Source of the DNA: Siphonobacter aquaeclarae
GTDB lineage: Bacteria > Bacteroidota > Bacteroidia > Cytophagales > Spirosomataceae
DNA length: 64,000 nucleotides
Reading direction: 5' to 3'
Assembly: GCF_900103285.1 (NCBI RefSeq)
Contig: NZ_FNGS01000004.1
Coordinates: 227,765-291,764 of the forward strand
Made by a program: the position numbers and the translations under genes. Positions 15,601 to 23,039 of this stretch are shown here, one piece after another (position 1 is the stretch's first letter; every line of letters begins with the position of its first letter). The notes beneath the pieces were generated by a model. That model searched no databases. It saw nothing but the letters and a program-made list of their open reading frames with translations, and was not told where the DNA came from.

Positions 15601-17613
15601 TGGCGTGTGCGGGATGCAGACAAGGCTGTCAGTTCCGACAACCAATGGACCTCGCATTCCTTTACGTATATCAAAGGTGTGGAAGACGGCTGGTCACAAA
15701 GTACCGGCGCGCAGTTTGCCAGCGCTATTAAAAACCAGGTGACGCTGACCGGCTCCCGGTGGGATTTCCAGACGAATAAACTGATCATCAACCTCAAGGT
15801 AGTCGGCGCCGGCGCCCAGGCGGCAGCCTTCAAACAGACGCAACTCAGTCTGAATAACCTGCTCATGGTAACCAACGGAAACTGCAATGAGAATACATTG
15901 ATTGCGGTATCCTTTGCCAAAACGGATCTGACGCCGTATTCCATCGTTCCTTCCCAGCTATGCGGGAACTCCCCTTTTGCATCGAATTACTTTACGGATA
16001 AAAATATTGCGGACGGTCTGCTCGACAAGTACCTCGATGGCATTGCCACCGGCGATTTTGTCCTGCTCTTCCCCTCCGGCAAAGTGGATTTCACGACCTG
16101 GCCGGCCACCCTCAAGCAGAAAATCGCTGCACTCGGCGCCGACGCTTCCAAGCTGGATCAACTCAAGGCAGGGCATCCGTTTATCCTCCTGACCCGCAAG
16201 GGAGAAACCACGCCGCTGGTATGGCGGGCGCCGGTTTCACAAGCCGCCGGGGACACGACGACGCTTTCATTGAGCAATTACTCCCTTGGCGATTCGTACA
16301 CGTCGGGAGCCATCACCACGACGCTCATCGGGCCTACTACCCGCTGGGGCCAGCTTCGTCAGCAGGTTAACCGCGGCCCGCAGCAAACCAGCTCGCTCGA
16401 AGTATATGGAACGGATTTTCAGGGAAATGAAACGCTGTTGATTTCGAACCTGACATCGGCTGTAACCGACATGAGTTCGATCAATGCAACAAAATACCCC
16501 TATCTCCGGCTGAAAGAAAAGCTCGCAACGACGGCTTACGGAACGACGCCGCAACTGAAACGCTGGCTCGTCACCTATAAGTCGGTTCCGGAAGGAGTAA
16601 CCCGTCTGGAGGGGCAGACGTCCTACCGTTCGTCGGTTGTATCCGAATGGCAGGAAGGACAGAAATTTGAGCAGTCGCTCAATTTCGTGCTGCTGAGCAG
16701 TGCCAATTTCCCGGATTCGCTGGTTATCCGGGAAGTATTCACGAATAGCAAAGCCGGTATTCAGACTGTCAAAACAACCAAGGCAGCCCCTGCCGCGTCG
16801 ATACCCTACAAGCTGAGCTATTCAAATATCAAACCGGGTGAAAACCGGATTACGGTGACTGTTAATCCGCAGGCTCAGCCGGAGCTAAGCTATGCCAATA
16901 ACACGGTGTCGTTTGTGTTGAATGTCGCGCCGGATAATGTTCCGCCGGTGCTGGAAGTAACGTTCGACGGGCGCGTGCTGCGAAACGGAGAGTTCACTTC
17001 TTCCAGTCCGAAAATTGCCATCCGGCTGAAAGACGAAAACCTCAATGACATCCGGAAAGATACCTCTGGTGTCGATATCTACCTGGCCCGACCCAATCAG
17101 GATCTGGTACGGGTGAATTTCCGGAATAATCCGGATCTGACGTGGCAAGTACTGCCGGAAAACGATTTCCGTGCGGTTTATACCCCGAAAAACCTCCCTG
17201 AAGGCCTATATCAGTTGCAGGTACAGGGTAAGGACCTCGCAGGTAATATTGCCGGTGGTTTCCCGTACTCGGTCGACTTCAAAGTATCTGCTCAAACCGG
17301 CCTGCTTCAGTTTATGGTTAATCCGAACCCGATGGAAATTTCGACGAAGTTCAGCCTCATCGTCACGGGTGACCGGGCGCCGGCAGGCATGAACATTGAG
17401 ATCTATTCTCTCCAGGGACAATTGCTGCGAATTCTCAGCTCGGAAAACCAGCCATTAGTCGTTGGGCGGAACGAATACTATTGGGACGGGACCGATCAGC
17501 GGGGCGGCAGGCTCCCTGCCGGAACCTACCTGTACAAGGTCAAGTTCACGGACGATTTCCCAATCACTGCGCCGATTTTCAATCCGGCGGGGCGGGTAAT
17601 CATCCTTCGTTAA
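12673..17613 (+). CDS. PorU2-like type IX secretion C25 (gingipain-family) peptidase
   Basis: 1646 residues. Signal peptide (MSATRIVLMAAFLVSLFGRPGQAQ), an N-terminal beta region (30-400), then a C25 peptidase domain (about 410-775) with the catalytic dyad visible as H636 in FFGHSG and C670 in INGCDAGN. A CARDB-type domain follows (about 785-890, ending EIDELSKANNKATLDY), then long beta-rich modules and a FlgD-like/type IX C-terminal fold (about 1555-1646: NPNPMEI...IYSLQGQLL...WDGTDQRGGRLPAGTYLYKVKF). PorU is the sortase that removes sorting domains of T9SS cargo and attaches them to lipopolysaccharide. This longer form matches the group usually labelled PorU2, whose role is less clear. A monocistronic end is marked by the terminator at 17612-17653. 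Confidence 0.85.
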   Translation: MSATRIVLMAAFLVSLFGRPGQAQQARFGNEWINYDQTYFKIPVVDKGIYRIPYDQLQKAGFPVQTNPTKIQLFKQGTEQAIYISGEQDGKLDTGDFIEFYGVRNDGGRDSSLYRDPKLQTNKYVSLFSDTTYYFLTFRVDNGSGKRMATAPAPSTAGLQAETYHFEENLLLPTSWYAVGPTYPIGVRYLSGMTLSNYEVGKGYMDASMKKGNGKDYVFSVKNAEQTGGKPKLELTVYGETPDAHIVEIRGGPAAAQTRLLTTLNFSNYGLPLIRQDLEWSDFSASQLVANVKSAATVTTNESIVPVWLKLTYPQKTTLDGVAAGKTFRLRANAGGTSLLQLAAATAADQIYDVTQPGNIQRVSGTLAGGVLTAGIANTQSSRELWVNRAAKTVSAITPVGFRKIDPTKHNYLIITDKRLQKPAGGFTDIVKGYAAYRASQAGGKHDTLVVDINLLSNQFNYGERSGVAIRHFADYMVQNGNPKNMLLVGRTIHPQYYRSISNFYSMNYVPNGGWPGSDNVLVDGLKGEADVPAIPVGRLSVSTPDEILAYLNKVKEYESEEPALWRKNFLNLSGGKTAGELSLFKTYVEAYKNTATKGLGANVSILSKKTDDPVEFINITSKVNDGIGMLTFFGHSGPSITDIDVGYVSNDLLGYKNKGKYPIVLINGCDAGNIFNNDPKLTFSSDWINTADRGAILMLATTFSGFPTYLNGFSTAFYDELFNKPTSYGQTVGTSLINTIRNFIKQYPGEMALGHSQQFLLQGDPAVVPFPYTKPDYAVSPSSIFLRSFNGQEVVASVDSFRVGVVVSNLGRTLTGKVKVGVKRTLSNGIILDLGTRSFQNVAFQDTLYFSVSNSGTGGGNNRFEVVVDPDNEIDELSKANNKATLDYVIPGSLARPVLPQDFAIVGTQENNTPTVRLLAEYTPLSTVTGTPNILYELDTAATFSSAFKKTTTLPSSNSEGWKVSLLTTDSTVYYWRVRDADKAVSSDNQWTSHSFTYIKGVEDGWSQSTGAQFASAIKNQVTLTGSRWDFQTNKLIINLKVVGAGAQAAAFKQTQLSLNNLLMVTNGNCNENTLIAVSFAKTDLTPYSIVPSQLCGNSPFASNYFTDKNIADGLLDKYLDGIATGDFVLLFPSGKVDFTTWPATLKQKIAALGADASKLDQLKAGHPFILLTRKGETTPLVWRAPVSQAAGDTTTLSLSNYSLGDSYTSGAITTTLIGPTTRWGQLRQQVNRGPQQTSSLEVYGTDFQGNETLLISNLTSAVTDMSSINATKYPYLRLKEKLATTAYGTTPQLKRWLVTYKSVPEGVTRLEGQTSYRSSVVSEWQEGQKFEQSLNFVLLSSANFPDSLVIREVFTNSKAGIQTVKTTKAAPAASIPYKLSYSNIKPGENRITVTVNPQAQPELSYANNTVSFVLNVAPDNVPPVLEVTFDGRVLRNGEFTSSSPKIAIRLKDENLNDIRKDTSGVDIYLARPNQDLVRVNFRNNPDLTWQVLPENDFRAVYTPKNLPEGLYQLQVQGKDLAGNIAGGFPYSVDFKVSAQTGLLQFMVNPNPMEISTKFSLIVTGDRAPAGMNIEIYSLQGQLLRILSSENQPLVVGRNEYYWDGTDQRGGRLPAGTYLYKVKFTDDFPITAPIFNPAGRVIILR

Positions 17614-17653
17614 AAGCAGAAGAGGCTGGGAATTCCCAGCCTCTTCTGCTTTT
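17612..17653. terminator. Bidirectional terminator, perfect 42-bp palindrome
   Basis: Bases 17612-17632 and 17633-17653 are exact reverse complements (AAAAGCAGAAGAGGCTGGGAA and its complement), with A4 and T4-5 at the edges. It overlaps the last base of the PorU2-like stop codon and lies between convergent genes. Confidence 0.85.
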
Positions 17654-17668
17654 TGACGGTTCTGTTTA

Positions 17669-17704
17669 GCTCTTCGGGATGTCCTGCGGAACATCCCGAA
17701 GAGC
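17669..17704. repeat. 14-bp hairpin without T-run
   Basis: GCTCTTCGGGATGT (17669-17682) pairs perfectly with ACATCCCGAAGAGC (17691-17704) across an 8-base loop. No T-tract follows on either strand, so it is not a classical terminator. It lies 28 bases past the stop of the universal stress protein gene and could protect an mRNA end. Confidence 0.6.
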
Positions 17705-17731
17705 ATCCAGGATACGACAACCTCGCCTTGC

Positions 17732-18565
17732 TCACAACGCTTCCAGCGGAAATACCAACGTCGGTACCGAACAATGCAGCAGCAACTTGCGGGTTTTGCT
17801 GGGATTGACAATCTGGGTAAACAGGTTCCGGTGATGCGTAGACATGACGAGTATGTCGGCGTCTACGTCTTTCGTCAGTTCTTCGATTCCATCTACAACG
17901 GAAGAAGCATCCCGCTCCAGGATGGTCGTATTCCGGTCCGGGAAGGTTTTGCGGATATCTTCGATGAAATCGTCGTCGTTCTGGATATTGGGTTCATGCG
18001 CTGCCCGGACGTGTACCAAGTGTACGTCGGCGCCCGCTTCGTCTGCCCAGTCGTATACCTGTGCAAGAATCTCGGTTTCGTCAAATTCGAGCTGCGTGGC
18101 ATAGGCCATGCGATCGATCTTGTAATGCGTTACTTCAGCCGGCACCATGAGTAAAGGCGTCGTCAGGTTATCCAGCAATTGAGTGGCGACGTTTCCGAAG
18201 AGTTCAAACAGCCAGCCGCCGGATTCGCTGCGGCCGAGTACTGTCAGATCAATGCCTTCCTGCTTGACGATATCCGTCGCGACGGTCGACAGCGGTCCCA
18301 GCTCCAGGTGCGACACAACGGTCAGTCCGCGGGCTTTCAGTTCTTCAGTGAGGTTATCGAGCGTTTCCTGGGCAGAGTGGCGGTAGGCTTCTTCCCATTC
18401 GACAGTGACGGGCGGACCGGCGACGGTTTCCGTCAGCGGATACACCGGCATATACGTATGCAGGACGTGCAGCACCGCTCCGGCTTTCAGCGACAGGAAC
18501 ACGGCGTATTCCAGCGCAGGGCGGGCGTTGGTCGAGAAGTCAGTGGCAATCAATATTTTTTTCAT
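17732..18565 (-). CDS. Universal stress protein, tandem UspA domains
   Basis: 277 residues made of two UspA modules. The first (1-145) opens with KKILIATDFSTNARPALEYAV and ends with the GRSESGGWLFELFGNVATQLLDNLTTPLLMVP nucleotide-binding pattern. The second (about 150-277) is more divergent and ends MSTHHRNLFTQIVNPSKTRKLL...PTLVFP. Such proteins are cytoplasmic stress and dormancy factors, often ATP-binding. A -7 box TACCTTTG lies 53 bases upstream. It is divergent from glnS. Confidence 0.9.
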   Translation of the reverse strand: MKKILIATDFSTNARPALEYAVFLSLKAGAVLHVLHTYMPVYPLTETVAGPPVTVEWEEAYRHSAQETLDNLTEELKARGLTVVSHLELGPLSTVATDIVKQEGIDLTVLGRSESGGWLFELFGNVATQLLDNLTTPLLMVPAEVTHYKIDRMAYATQLEFDETEILAQVYDWADEAGADVHLVHVRAAHEPNIQNDDDFIEDIRKTFPDRNTTILERDASSVVDGIEELTKDVDADILVMSTHHRNLFTQIVNPSKTRKLLLHCSVPTLVFPLEAL

Positions 18566-18617
18566 CGTGATCGGAGGGTTTTTCGAATCGAAAGGAAGGA
18601 TTTTCCGTTTATTTAGA

Positions 18618-18625
18618 CAAAGGTA
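18618..18625 (-). promoter_or_regulatory. Candidate -7 box for the universal stress protein gene
   Basis: TACCTTTG on the minus strand matches TAnnTTTG exactly and lies 53 bases before the ATG at 18565. There is no clear TTG at the expected -33 distance (the bases there read TCA), so the assignment is tentative. Confidence 0.4.
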
Positions 18626-18739
18626 CCGTGTTACGAAATTGTCATGATGTAATGAAAAACATGGGCCCCGGTGATTATTCCCGTTCCAAAATCACCGGAT
18701 CGTTCTTAATTTCGCCAATCCTAACGAGCCGCACCGCGT

Positions 18740-20416
18740 ATGACGGAAGAGTCAAAAGAAGTTAAGTCCCTGAATTTCCTTGAAGAAATCATAGAAACCG
18801 ATCTCCGGGAGGGGAAAAACGGAGGCCGCGTCCTGACGCGCTTCCCCCCCGAACCGAACGGATATCTGCACCTCGGGCACGCCAAAAGCATCTGTCTGAA
18901 TTTCGGCCTGGCCAAACAATACAACGGCCAGACCAATCTCCGCTTTGACGACACCAACCCGGTGACGGAAGAGACCGAGTATGTCGATTCCATCAAAGCG
19001 GATATCAACTGGCTCGGCTTCCAGTGGGCCTCGGAGCGCTATGCGTCCGATTACTTCCCGCAGTTGTTCCAGTTTGCAAAAAAACTGATCCAGGCAGGTC
19101 TGGCATATGTCGATGATTCATCGGCGGAAGAAATCGCCGCCCAGAAAGGCACGCCCACAGAGCCCGGAACGGAAAGTCCCTACCGCAACCGTTCGGTCGA
19201 AGAAAACCTCGACCTCTTCGAACGGATGAAGGCCGGCGAATTTCCGGACGGCAGCCGCGTGCTTCGGGCGAAAGTCGACATGGCTTCTCCCAACATGCAC
19301 ATGCGGGATCCCCTGCTCTATCGGATCAAACATGCCCATCACCACCGGACAGGCGACGAGTGGTGCATCTACCCGATGTACGACTTCGCGCACGGGCAAT
19401 CGGATTCCATCGAAGAGATTACCCATTCAATCTGTACGCTGGAGTTCATTCCGCACCGGCCGCTGTACGACTGGCTGATCGAGAAACTGGAGATTTTCCC
19501 GTCTCATCAATACGAGTTTGCCCGTCTGAACCTGACCTATACCGTCATGAGCAAGCGTAAGCTGCTCAAACTGGTGAACGAAGGGCACGTATCCGGCTGG
19601 GATGACCCGCGTATGCCGACACTGTCAGGTGTTCGCCGCCGGGGTTATACGCCGGAAGCCATCCGCGACTTCTGCGAACGCATCGGCGTAGCCAAACGCG
19701 ATAACCTCATCGATATCGGCTACCTTGAGTTTTTCGTCCGCGAACATTTGAACAAAATCGCGGCGCGGGTGATGGTAGTCCTCGATCCCGATCCGATCAA
19801 GGTCGTGATCACGAACTACCCCGAAGGACAAACGGAGTCACTTTCCATCGAAAACAACCCGGAGAACCCCGAAGACGGCTCTCGCCTGGTTCCCTTCTCT
19901 CGGGAAATCCTCGTCGAGCGCGACGATTTCATGGAAAACCCGCCCAAGAAATTCTTCCGCCTCGCTCCCGGCAACCTGGTACGCCTGAAAGGGGCATACA
20001 TCATCCGGTGCGACGAGGTAGTGAAGGACGCCGATGGCAAAGTAACCGAACTGCGTTGCAGCTATGTACCGGAAAGCAAGTCGGGAGAAGATACGTCCGG
20101 GCTGAAAGTACAGGGAACGATTCACTGGGTCAATGCGGCCGACGCCGTACCCGTGGAAGTGCGTCTGTATGATCGTCTGTTCAAGGTTGAAGACCTTTCG
20201 GAAGCCGAAGGCGACTTCCAGGATTACCTCAATCCGGACTCGCTCTCGGTAGTGCAGGCGTTTGCAGAACCTGCGGTGGCCTCTATCAAAGGCCCCTACC
20301 AGTTCCTGCGCAAGGGGTACTTCAGCCTGGATACGGACTCGACAGACCAAAAACTGGTATTCAACCGGACAGTAGGCCTGAAAGATTCCTGGGCGAAAGA
20401 TCAGAAGAAGAAGTAG
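18740..20416 (+). CDS. glnS: Glutaminyl-tRNA synthetase
   Basis: 558 residues, normal for class I GlnRS. The HIGH motif appears as HLGH (residues 44-47, within [15 protein letters not shown]) and the KMSKS loop as VMSKRKL (M270-S271-K272). The C-terminal half is the two beta-barrel anticodon-binding region ending [19 protein letters not shown]. It charges tRNA-Gln with glutamine in the cytoplasm. The gene stands alone, divergent from the Usp gene, and ends before a heptad-repeat element and a long terminator hairpin. Confidence 0.97.
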   Translation: MTEESKEVKSLNFLEEIIETDLREGKNGGRVLTRFPPEPNGYLHLGHAKSICLNFGLAKQYNGQTNLRFDDTNPVTEETEYVDSIKADINWLGFQWASERYASDYFPQLFQFAKKLIQAGLAYVDDSSAEEIAAQKGTPTEPGTESPYRNRSVEENLDLFERMKAGEFPDGSRVLRAKVDMASPNMHMRDPLLYRIKHAHHHRTGDEWCIYPMYDFAHGQSDSIEEITHSICTLEFIPHRPLYDWLIEKLEIFPSHQYEFARLNLTYTVMSKRKLLKLVNEGHVSGWDDPRMPTLSGVRRRGYTPEAIRDFCERIGVAKRDNLIDIGYLEFFVREHLNKIAARVMVVLDPDPIKVVITNYPEGQTESLSIENNPENPEDGSRLVPFSREILVERDDFMENPPKKFFRLAPGNLVRLKGAYIIRCDEVVKDADGKVTELRCSYVPESKSGEDTSGLKVQGTIHWVNAADAVPVEVRLYDRLFKVEDLSEAEGDFQDYLNPDSLSVVQAFAEPAVASIKGPYQFLRKGYFSLDTDSTDQKLVFNRTVGLKDSWAKDQKKK

Positions 20417-20433
20417 GAGGCGGCCAGGTATTG

Positions 20434-20614
20434 GCTGTAGGCTATAAGCTTTAAGCTATAGGCAGGTCTACCTGCCATTGCGGTGAGAGCAATTCAGGCA
20501 CATAGCTTATAGCCTATCGAACAGAGCCTAAAGCCTTTGAAATTTCCTGCCATCTTGCGAGCGCAACTCAGGGCGCACACATCGCTTAAAGCCTATAGCA
20601 TACAGCTTAAAGCC
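20434..20614. repeat. Inverted-repeat element C built from GCTnTAn heptads
   Basis: The left block (20434-20463) reads as successive heptads GCTGTAG, GCTATAA, GCTTTAA, GCTATAG. The right block (20584-20614) is the opposite orientation: GCTTAAA, GCCTATA, GCATACA, GCTTAAA. Further copies lie at 20501-20517 and 20526-20540. A small perfect inverted repeat GGCAGGTctACCTGCC (20461-20476) follows the left block. The element fills the space between convergent glnS and the EEP gene. Confidence 0.65.
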
Positions 20615-20670
20615 GTTTTTACAACAAAAAAGCTCAACCAGATGGTTGAGCTTTTTTGTTGTAAAAACGG
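20613..20670. terminator. Bidirectional terminator with 28-bp perfect stem
   Basis: Bases 20613-20640 and 20643-20670 are exact reverse complements with a two-base loop. Internal A6/T6 tracts next to AGCTCAACC / GGTTGAGCT provide T-runs in both directions. It ends five bases before the stop codon of the minus-strand EEP gene and follows glnS. Confidence 0.85.
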
Positions 20671-20674
20671 CAGC

Positions 20675-21517
20675 CTACGGAATCACAATTTTCGCCACTA
20701 CCGGCTGATGATCAGACGGATACCGCTGCTCCTTTGAATCGGTCAGAACTGCGTATTTCAGTACCTTGATCTGCCGGGCTGTGAAAATGTAGTCGATCCG
20801 GTCAGCCATCGGAGCGGTGAACTTGAAGGCGTTGAAGGTACCTTCGGGGCCATAGGCAGGCATTTCGGTAACGGCCTTCGCATCGTTCAGGATGGTCTGC
20901 ATTTCCTTGATCTGCTCCGTATCCGGCGTTGAATTGAAATCACCCGTGCAGATCGCCGGCGTATTTCCCGCAATCTCCTTTATCTTCTTCACCATCAGTT
21001 TACCCGATTCCCGGCGGGCAACGACTCCCTGGTGATCGAAGTGAACGTTGAAGAAATAAAATTCTTTCTTCGTAACCAGATCCCTGAGTTTCAGCCAGGA
21101 AGCGATGCGGTTGCAGCAGGTGGCATCCCAGCCTTTGCCGGGTTTTTCCGGCGTTTCGCTGAGCCAGAAGTTACCGGAAGCCAGTACTTTGAAACGGTCT
21201 TTTTTATAGAAAATGGCAGAGTGTTCGCCACCTTCCTTGCCGTCGTCCCGACCGGCGCCGAAAAACGCATATTCTTTCAGTTCAGCAACATCCCGAAGCT
21301 GGCCGATCAGGGCTTCCTGTGTACCGAAGATGTCAAAATCATGGTAGCGAACGAGGCCCTTTACCATTTCCTTCCGGTTGGGCCAGGCATTTACGCCGTC
21401 GCCGGCATTGTTGTAGCGCAGGTTATAGGTAGCAATGGTCAGAGGCGTACCTTTTTGGGCAATGGCGCCCTGGATCAGGAAAAGCGATCCGACAAGGGCA
21501 AGAAGAATTTTCCGCAT
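20675..21517 (-). CDS. Secreted endonuclease/exonuclease/phosphatase family hydrolase
   Basis: 280 residues with a signal peptide (MRKILLALVGSLFLIQGAIA, cut before QKG). The EEP fold motifs are in order: TYNLRYNN near the start, FGTQEAL with the metal-binding Glu, HFDHQG, TGDFNSTP and YPSDHQPV with the catalytic His at the end. Relatives in Bacteroidota include phosphodiesterases and nucleases acting outside the cytoplasm; the substrate cannot be told. A single gene between terminator and antiporter, with no partner in view. Confidence 0.9.
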   Translation of the reverse strand: MRKILLALVGSLFLIQGAIAQKGTPLTIATYNLRYNNAGDGVNAWPNRKEMVKGLVRYHDFDIFGTQEALIGQLRDVAELKEYAFFGAGRDDGKEGGEHSAIFYKKDRFKVLASGNFWLSETPEKPGKGWDATCCNRIASWLKLRDLVTKKEFYFFNVHFDHQGVVARRESGKLMVKKIKEIAGNTPAICTGDFNSTPDTEQIKEMQTILNDAKAVTEMPAYGPEGTFNAFKFTAPMADRIDYIFTARQIKVLKYAVLTDSKEQRYPSDHQPVVAKIVIP

Positions 21518-21718
21518 CGGGTATAGAGATTAGAAGAATCAAAACCGGCACCGGCCCAGTCGGAGAGATTGATATCGACAGTCCGCAAACCGGGGTCAAG
21601 TTGAAATTTCCGCAAAAATAGGCTCTGTGCCCGGATTTGTGTTAACAGAATATGAAGAGACGCGGGGCAATAGCCTTCCGCTTTGAATAGCCGGCACTAA
21701 CCGGCTCAGCCTCACTAC

Positions 21719-22930
21719 TTACCCATTTCCGGAACCTCCGTTCAGCAGACGTAATTTTCCGGCCAGCCAGCCGAGGGTAGTTCCCTGCACCATCACGGAA
21801 ATGAGTACAACGGCAAAAACCGTATTGAAAAGCACATCCGCGACCGAGACGCGCGCAATCAGCGGAATCAGACTGAAGACAATAGGCGTAGCGCCCCGTA
21901 ATCCTACCCAACTGACGAATACTTTCTTCCGGAAGCTTGTCCGGAAAGGCGAAAGCGAAAGAAAAACACCAACCGGCCGCGCAACAAGGATCAGAAACAG
22001 GCTGATCAGCAACGCCTGCGGTACATACGGCCAGATGCTATGCGGAAATACCTGTAGCCCGAGCACGATAAACAGGCCTATTTCCATCAGCCAGGAGATA
22101 CTTTTGAAGAACAGGTAGGTCTCGCTCCAACCGTGCAGGCTATCTTTCCGGGTACCGGTAACGACACCGGCAACGTACATCGCCAGCAGTACATTTCCGT
22201 GAAAATACGTCACCAGTCCGATCCCGAACGAGACAATCGAAAGCAGCAGGACCGGATACATGCCCTTACTCGTCAGACTCGCCCGTGACAATACCCAGAC
22301 GATACCGGCGCCGAGCAGCAGTCCGGCAGCCAGACCGATCGCCATTTCCTTCAAAAACAACACTCCCCAATCAGCCAGGCCCGAAGACGGATCGACGAGC
22401 AACCCGGTAAACATCGTCGTCAGGAAAAACGCCATCGGATCGTTGGTACCCGATTCCAGCTCCAGGGTTTCGGAGATATGTTCCCGGAGTTTCAGCTGCC
22501 TTGATTCGAGAATCGAAAAAACAGCGGCCGCGTCGGTCGAAGAAAGTACTGATCCGATGAGCAGCCCTTCGACATAGGAAAATCCAAACACCAGGTGTAC
22601 AAACACTGCTACCAAACCTGCGGTCAGAATCACTCCAGCCGTAGAAAGAGCCAATCCCCGACCCATAATCGGTTTCAGGTGTGCGTAGCTTGTTTCCAAT
22701 CCCCCGATAAAAAGAATCAGCGCCAGTGCCAAATTGCTGCACGACAGGGTAAACTCAGGGTAATCGTAGACGAAATCATACGGCATCCGGCCGTTTCCGA
22801 TGAATATTCCCAGCGCGAGGTAAAGGACGAGACCGGGTACACCAAACCTGCGGGAAGATTTGGTCAGGAGGACACCGGCAAACAAAAAACAGCCGATCAG
22901 CATGGTGATCAGCGGCGCGCTGAGAGTCAT
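21719..22930 (-). CDS. CPA1-type potassium/proton antiporter (CvrA/NhaP2-like), membrane domain only
   Basis: 403 residues with about 12 membrane helices. Family segments include VPGLVLYLALGIFIGN, LFIGGLET, GSVLSSTDAAAVFSIL and LESGTNDPMAFFL, which contains the ND pair used in cation exchange, and a late helix VGLRGATPIVFSL. CvrA/NhaP2 homologues exchange K+ or Na+ for H+ across the inner membrane. The protein ends right after the membrane part, lacking the C-terminal regulatory (TrkA-C/CorC-like) domains of the roughly 580-residue proteobacterial form. This could be a natural short form. Confidence 0.85.
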   Translation of the reverse strand: MTLSAPLITMLIGCFLFAGVLLTKSSRRFGVPGLVLYLALGIFIGNGRMPYDFVYDYPEFTLSCSNLALALILFIGGLETSYAHLKPIMGRGLALSTAGVILTAGLVAVFVHLVFGFSYVEGLLIGSVLSSTDAAAVFSILESRQLKLREHISETLELESGTNDPMAFFLTTMFTGLLVDPSSGLADWGVLFLKEMAIGLAAGLLLGAGIVWVLSRASLTSKGMYPVLLLSIVSFGIGLVTYFHGNVLLAMYVAGVVTGTRKDSLHGWSETYLFFKSISWLMEIGLFIVLGLQVFPHSIWPYVPQALLISLFLILVARPVGVFLSLSPFRTSFRKKVFVSWVGLRGATPIVFSLIPLIARVSVADVLFNTVFAVVLISVMVQGTTLGWLAGKLRLLNGGSGNG

Positions 22931-22988
22931 AGAGCAGAGGGGTTACGATAAAGATGACTGCAAACGGTTGGCTTTGGTTCCGTCGCGC

Positions 22989-23020
22989 AAAAAAAAGAGC
23001 AGCCGTTTCGGGCTGCTCTT
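22989..23020 (-). terminator. Intrinsic terminator of the propeller-barrel gene
   Basis: On the minus strand AAGAGCAGCC (23011-23020) pairs with GGCTGCTCTT (22995-23004) and is followed by T8 (complement of A22989-22996). It lies 20 bases after the stop at 23040. Confidence 0.85.
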
Positions 23021-23039
23021 CGGATCAAAAGATTCGTTC

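Noticed and set aside
20434..20614. Possible CRISPR array in the glnS downstream region
   Set aside because: The repeats are only 7 nt, contiguous and in inverted orientation; there are no regular spacers and no cas genes.
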